DNA of 64,000 bases from Halomonas organivorans (GTDB lineage Bacteria > Pseudomonadota > Gammaproteobacteria > Pseudomonadales > Halomonadaceae), in the NCBI RefSeq assembly GCF_014192055.1, contig NZ_JACHXM010000006.1, positions 1-64,000 of the forward strand, in the 5' to 3' direction. The position numbers were made by a program, and so were the translations under genes. Each line of letters begins with the position of its first letter. Position 1 is the first letter of the stretch. Below are positions 62,606 to 64,000 of the stretch, piece after piece. The notes below the pieces were generated by a model. The model had not been told where the DNA came from. It worked only from the letters and a program-made list of their open reading frames with translations, and did not search any database.

Positions 62606-63607
62606 CTACTGTTTGGAAGCCCGATAGGCCTCGAGGATGGCGGCGCCCTGCTTGCCGGCGCGCTCGGCCCATTCCTCGGTCATGGTGGTGCCGATCTCCT
62701 CGAGCTTGGCGGCCAGCGCCGGCGTTGGCGTGGACACCTCGATGCCATGCTCCTGCAGCACCTTCAGCGCCTCGTCGGTCTCCTCGCGGCTCATTTCCCA
62801 GCCGCGCTGCTCGGCGGCGTCGGCAGCGTCCAGCAGCGCCTGCCGGGTGGCGTCGTCGAGCTGCGAGAGGGCCCGCTCGCTGACGATCACCATGTTCTTG
62901 GGCAGCCACAGCTGGGCGTGGTTGAAGTGGCTCAAGTAATCCCAGGCCTTGGTGTCGGCGCCGGTGGCCGGCGAGGTGATCATGGCGTCCACCCGCCCGG
63001 TGCTGAAGGCGGTGGGAATGTCCGGGACCTCGACCTGGGTGGGCACCGCGCCGGCCAGCTGGGCGAGCCGTTCGCTGGCGGCGTTATAGGCGCGCATGCT
63101 CAGGTTCTGCAGGTCCTCCGGGGCCTCGATCGGCTGCTTGGTGTAGATGCCCTGGGGTGGCCAGGGCACGGCGAACAGTAGCCGCAGGCCCTGGGCGGAC
63201 AGCTCCTCGGCGATGACCTCGCGGGAGGCGTCCCACAGGGCCTGGGCGTCGTCGTAGCTGGCCGCCAGGTAGGGTACGGAGTCGACCTCGAAGATGGGGT
63301 TCTCGTTGGCCAGTCGCGACATGATCAGCTCGCCGATCGGCACGATGCCGCGGCGCACCGAGTTCTTGATCTCGGCGTGGCCGATCAGCGATCCGTTGGA
63401 ATGCACGGTGATGTCCAGCTCGCCGTCGGTCGCCTCGCGCACGTCGTCGGCGAACTCTCGGATGTTGACGGTGTGGAAGGTGCGGTCGCCGTAGGGGGTG
63501 GGCATGTCCCACTCGGTGGCGGCCTGGGTCGAGACGGCCTGGGTGGCGAGGCCGGCGCCGAGCACGGCGGCGGTGGCCAGGCGGGGCAGAGCGTGACGCA
63601 GGGTCAT
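62606..63607 (-). CDS. TRAP transporter solute-binding protein (DctP type)
   Basis: 333 residues with a signal peptide (LATAAVLGAGLATQAVSTQA). HTVNIREFADDVREATDGEL, GIVPIGELIMSRLANENPIF and IEAPEDLQNLSMRAYNAASE (with the carboxylate-binding Arg) are family motifs. VDAMITSPATGADTKAWDYL is the second-lobe ligand region. It is divergent from a pxpA (LamB/YcsF) gene across 228 bases, which hints at a 5-oxoproline or related acid substrate, but that is context only. AGAGGATTC precedes the ATG. Confidence 0.92.
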   Translation of the reverse strand: MTLRHALPRLATAAVLGAGLATQAVSTQAATEWDMPTPYGDRTFHTVNIREFADDVREATDGELDITVHSNGSLIGHAEIKNSVRRGIVPIGELIMSRLANENPIFEVDSVPYLAASYDDAQALWDASREVIAEELSAQGLRLLFAVPWPPQGIYTKQPIEAPEDLQNLSMRAYNAASERLAQLAGAVPTQVEVPDIPTAFSTGRVDAMITSPATGADTKAWDYLSHFNHAQLWLPKNMVIVSERALSQLDDATRQALLDAADAAEQRGWEMSREETDEALKVLQEHGIEVSTPTPALAAKLEEIGTTMTEEWAERAGKQGAAILEAYRASKQ

Positions 63608-63835
63608 GGGCGAATCCTCTCGCGGGTCGGTGCGGGAAATGTCGTTGCTATCGACGTCGCTTGGTCTCGAGCGCTGTCGAATGACATGACAATGCCCTGA
63701 GCATAGCGGCTGCGGCCGCGAAGACCTCGGCGGCGACGGCGGCGTGAGTCAACGCTGTGCCGTCGGCGTCGGGGATGTCATGGCGTCGGCACCCTGATAG
63801 GTTATGGCCGACCAAACGTTTCAGCCGAGGTGCCT

Positions 63836-64000
63836 ATGAAGACCCTGTTGCTCAATGCCGATATGGGCGAAAGCTTCGGCGCCTGGACCATGGGCATGGA
63901 TGCCGAGGTGATGCCGCATGTGGACCTGGCCAACGTGGCCTGCGGGTTCCATGCCTCCGATCCGGACGTGATCCGCATGACGGTGCGCCTGGCGCGCAAG
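63836..64000 (+). CDS. pxpA: LamB/YcsF-family 5-oxoprolinase subunit A, 5' part
   Basis: The frame is open to the window edge, so only 55 codons are visible of a protein that usually has about 250. [19 protein letters not shown] and [17 protein letters not shown] are signatures of the LamB/YcsF family, in which NADMGE-type and CGFHAGD-type motifs are conserved. With PxpB and PxpC it forms the prokaryotic 5-oxoprolinase that opens 5-oxoproline to glutamate using ATP; partners would lie downstream. GAGG stands 6 bases before the ATG. It is divergent from a TRAP operon. Confidence 0.9.
   Translation, partial: MKTLLLNADMGESFGAWTMGMDAEVMPHVDLANVACGFHASDPDVIRMTVRLARK

Overview
The window is 64 kb of high-GC chromosomal DNA from a gammaproteobacterium, most likely a halophilic or halotolerant member of the Halomonadaceae (Halomonas or a close relative). 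This rests on the gene order tig-clpP-clpX-lon-hupB-ppiD, the acidic proteins, several TRAP transporters, an OsmF/Yeh-type osmolyte ABC system and the glnS-cysS pair. I ran no taxonomic search. No phage, insertion sequence, CRISPR array or defence island was seen.

Region 1 (1-7.9 kb) is the end of an exopolysaccharide or capsule locus: the 3' part of UDP-glucose dehydrogenase, a terminator, a long leader with a 12-base match to the RfaH ops element, a Wza-type export lipoprotein, a WbpM/FlaA1-type nucleotide-sugar dehydratase, an unrecognised protein with nucleotidyltransferase-like features, a GT2 glycosyltransferase and a CDP-glycerol glycerophosphotransferase-like protein. Region 2 (7.9-17.3 kb) is housekeeping: a histidinol-phosphate-type aminotransferase, DUF3592 and TerB-like proteins, a DadA-like oxidoreductase, an EamA transporter, pyrC, a lipoprotein esterase, mtnN, luxS and a first folD. 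A perfectly phased 33-copy heptamer array follows folD.

Region 3 (17.6-32.2 kb) has tRNA-Pro, tRNA-Arg and two identical tRNA-His genes, then the protein quality-control cluster tig, clpP, clpX, lon, hupB and ppiD, with good promoters and terminators. Next come a COG0523 GTPase and a one-carbon cassette (second folD, divergent from a cysteine-rich MTHFR C-terminal-type protein and a MetF-type reductase), then lpxH and ppiB. Region 4 (32.3-36.2 kb) has glnS, cysS (with an in-frame 15-bp tandem repeat) and two small unknown genes.

Region 5 (36.3-50 kb) is catabolic: a YtcJ-type amidohydrolase and LysR regulator, divergent from an operon of a large M20/AbgB-like hydrolase, a TRAP transporter, a cupin and a second COG0523 GTPase. 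A TetR regulator and a DDAH/arginine-deiminase-like enzyme then lie divergent from a polar amino-acid ABC importer across a palindromic operator. Region 6 (49.9-64 kb) has a DUF1853 gene, the OsmF-type ABC operon, a branched-chain 2-oxoacid dehydrogenase operon (E1 alpha, E1 beta, E2 with two near-identical lipoyl domains, no E3), a Hanks-type protein kinase directly downstream, another TRAP operon, and the start of a LamB/YcsF (pxpA) gene.

The strongest candidate for something undescribed is the kinase next to the branched-chain dehydrogenase genes. E1 alpha keeps both serines that are phosphorylated in the mitochondrial enzyme. Other notable items are the heptamer array, the cysS repeat, the 28-bp perfect palindrome at 36.3 kb and the M20-TRAP-cupin-COG0523 operon.
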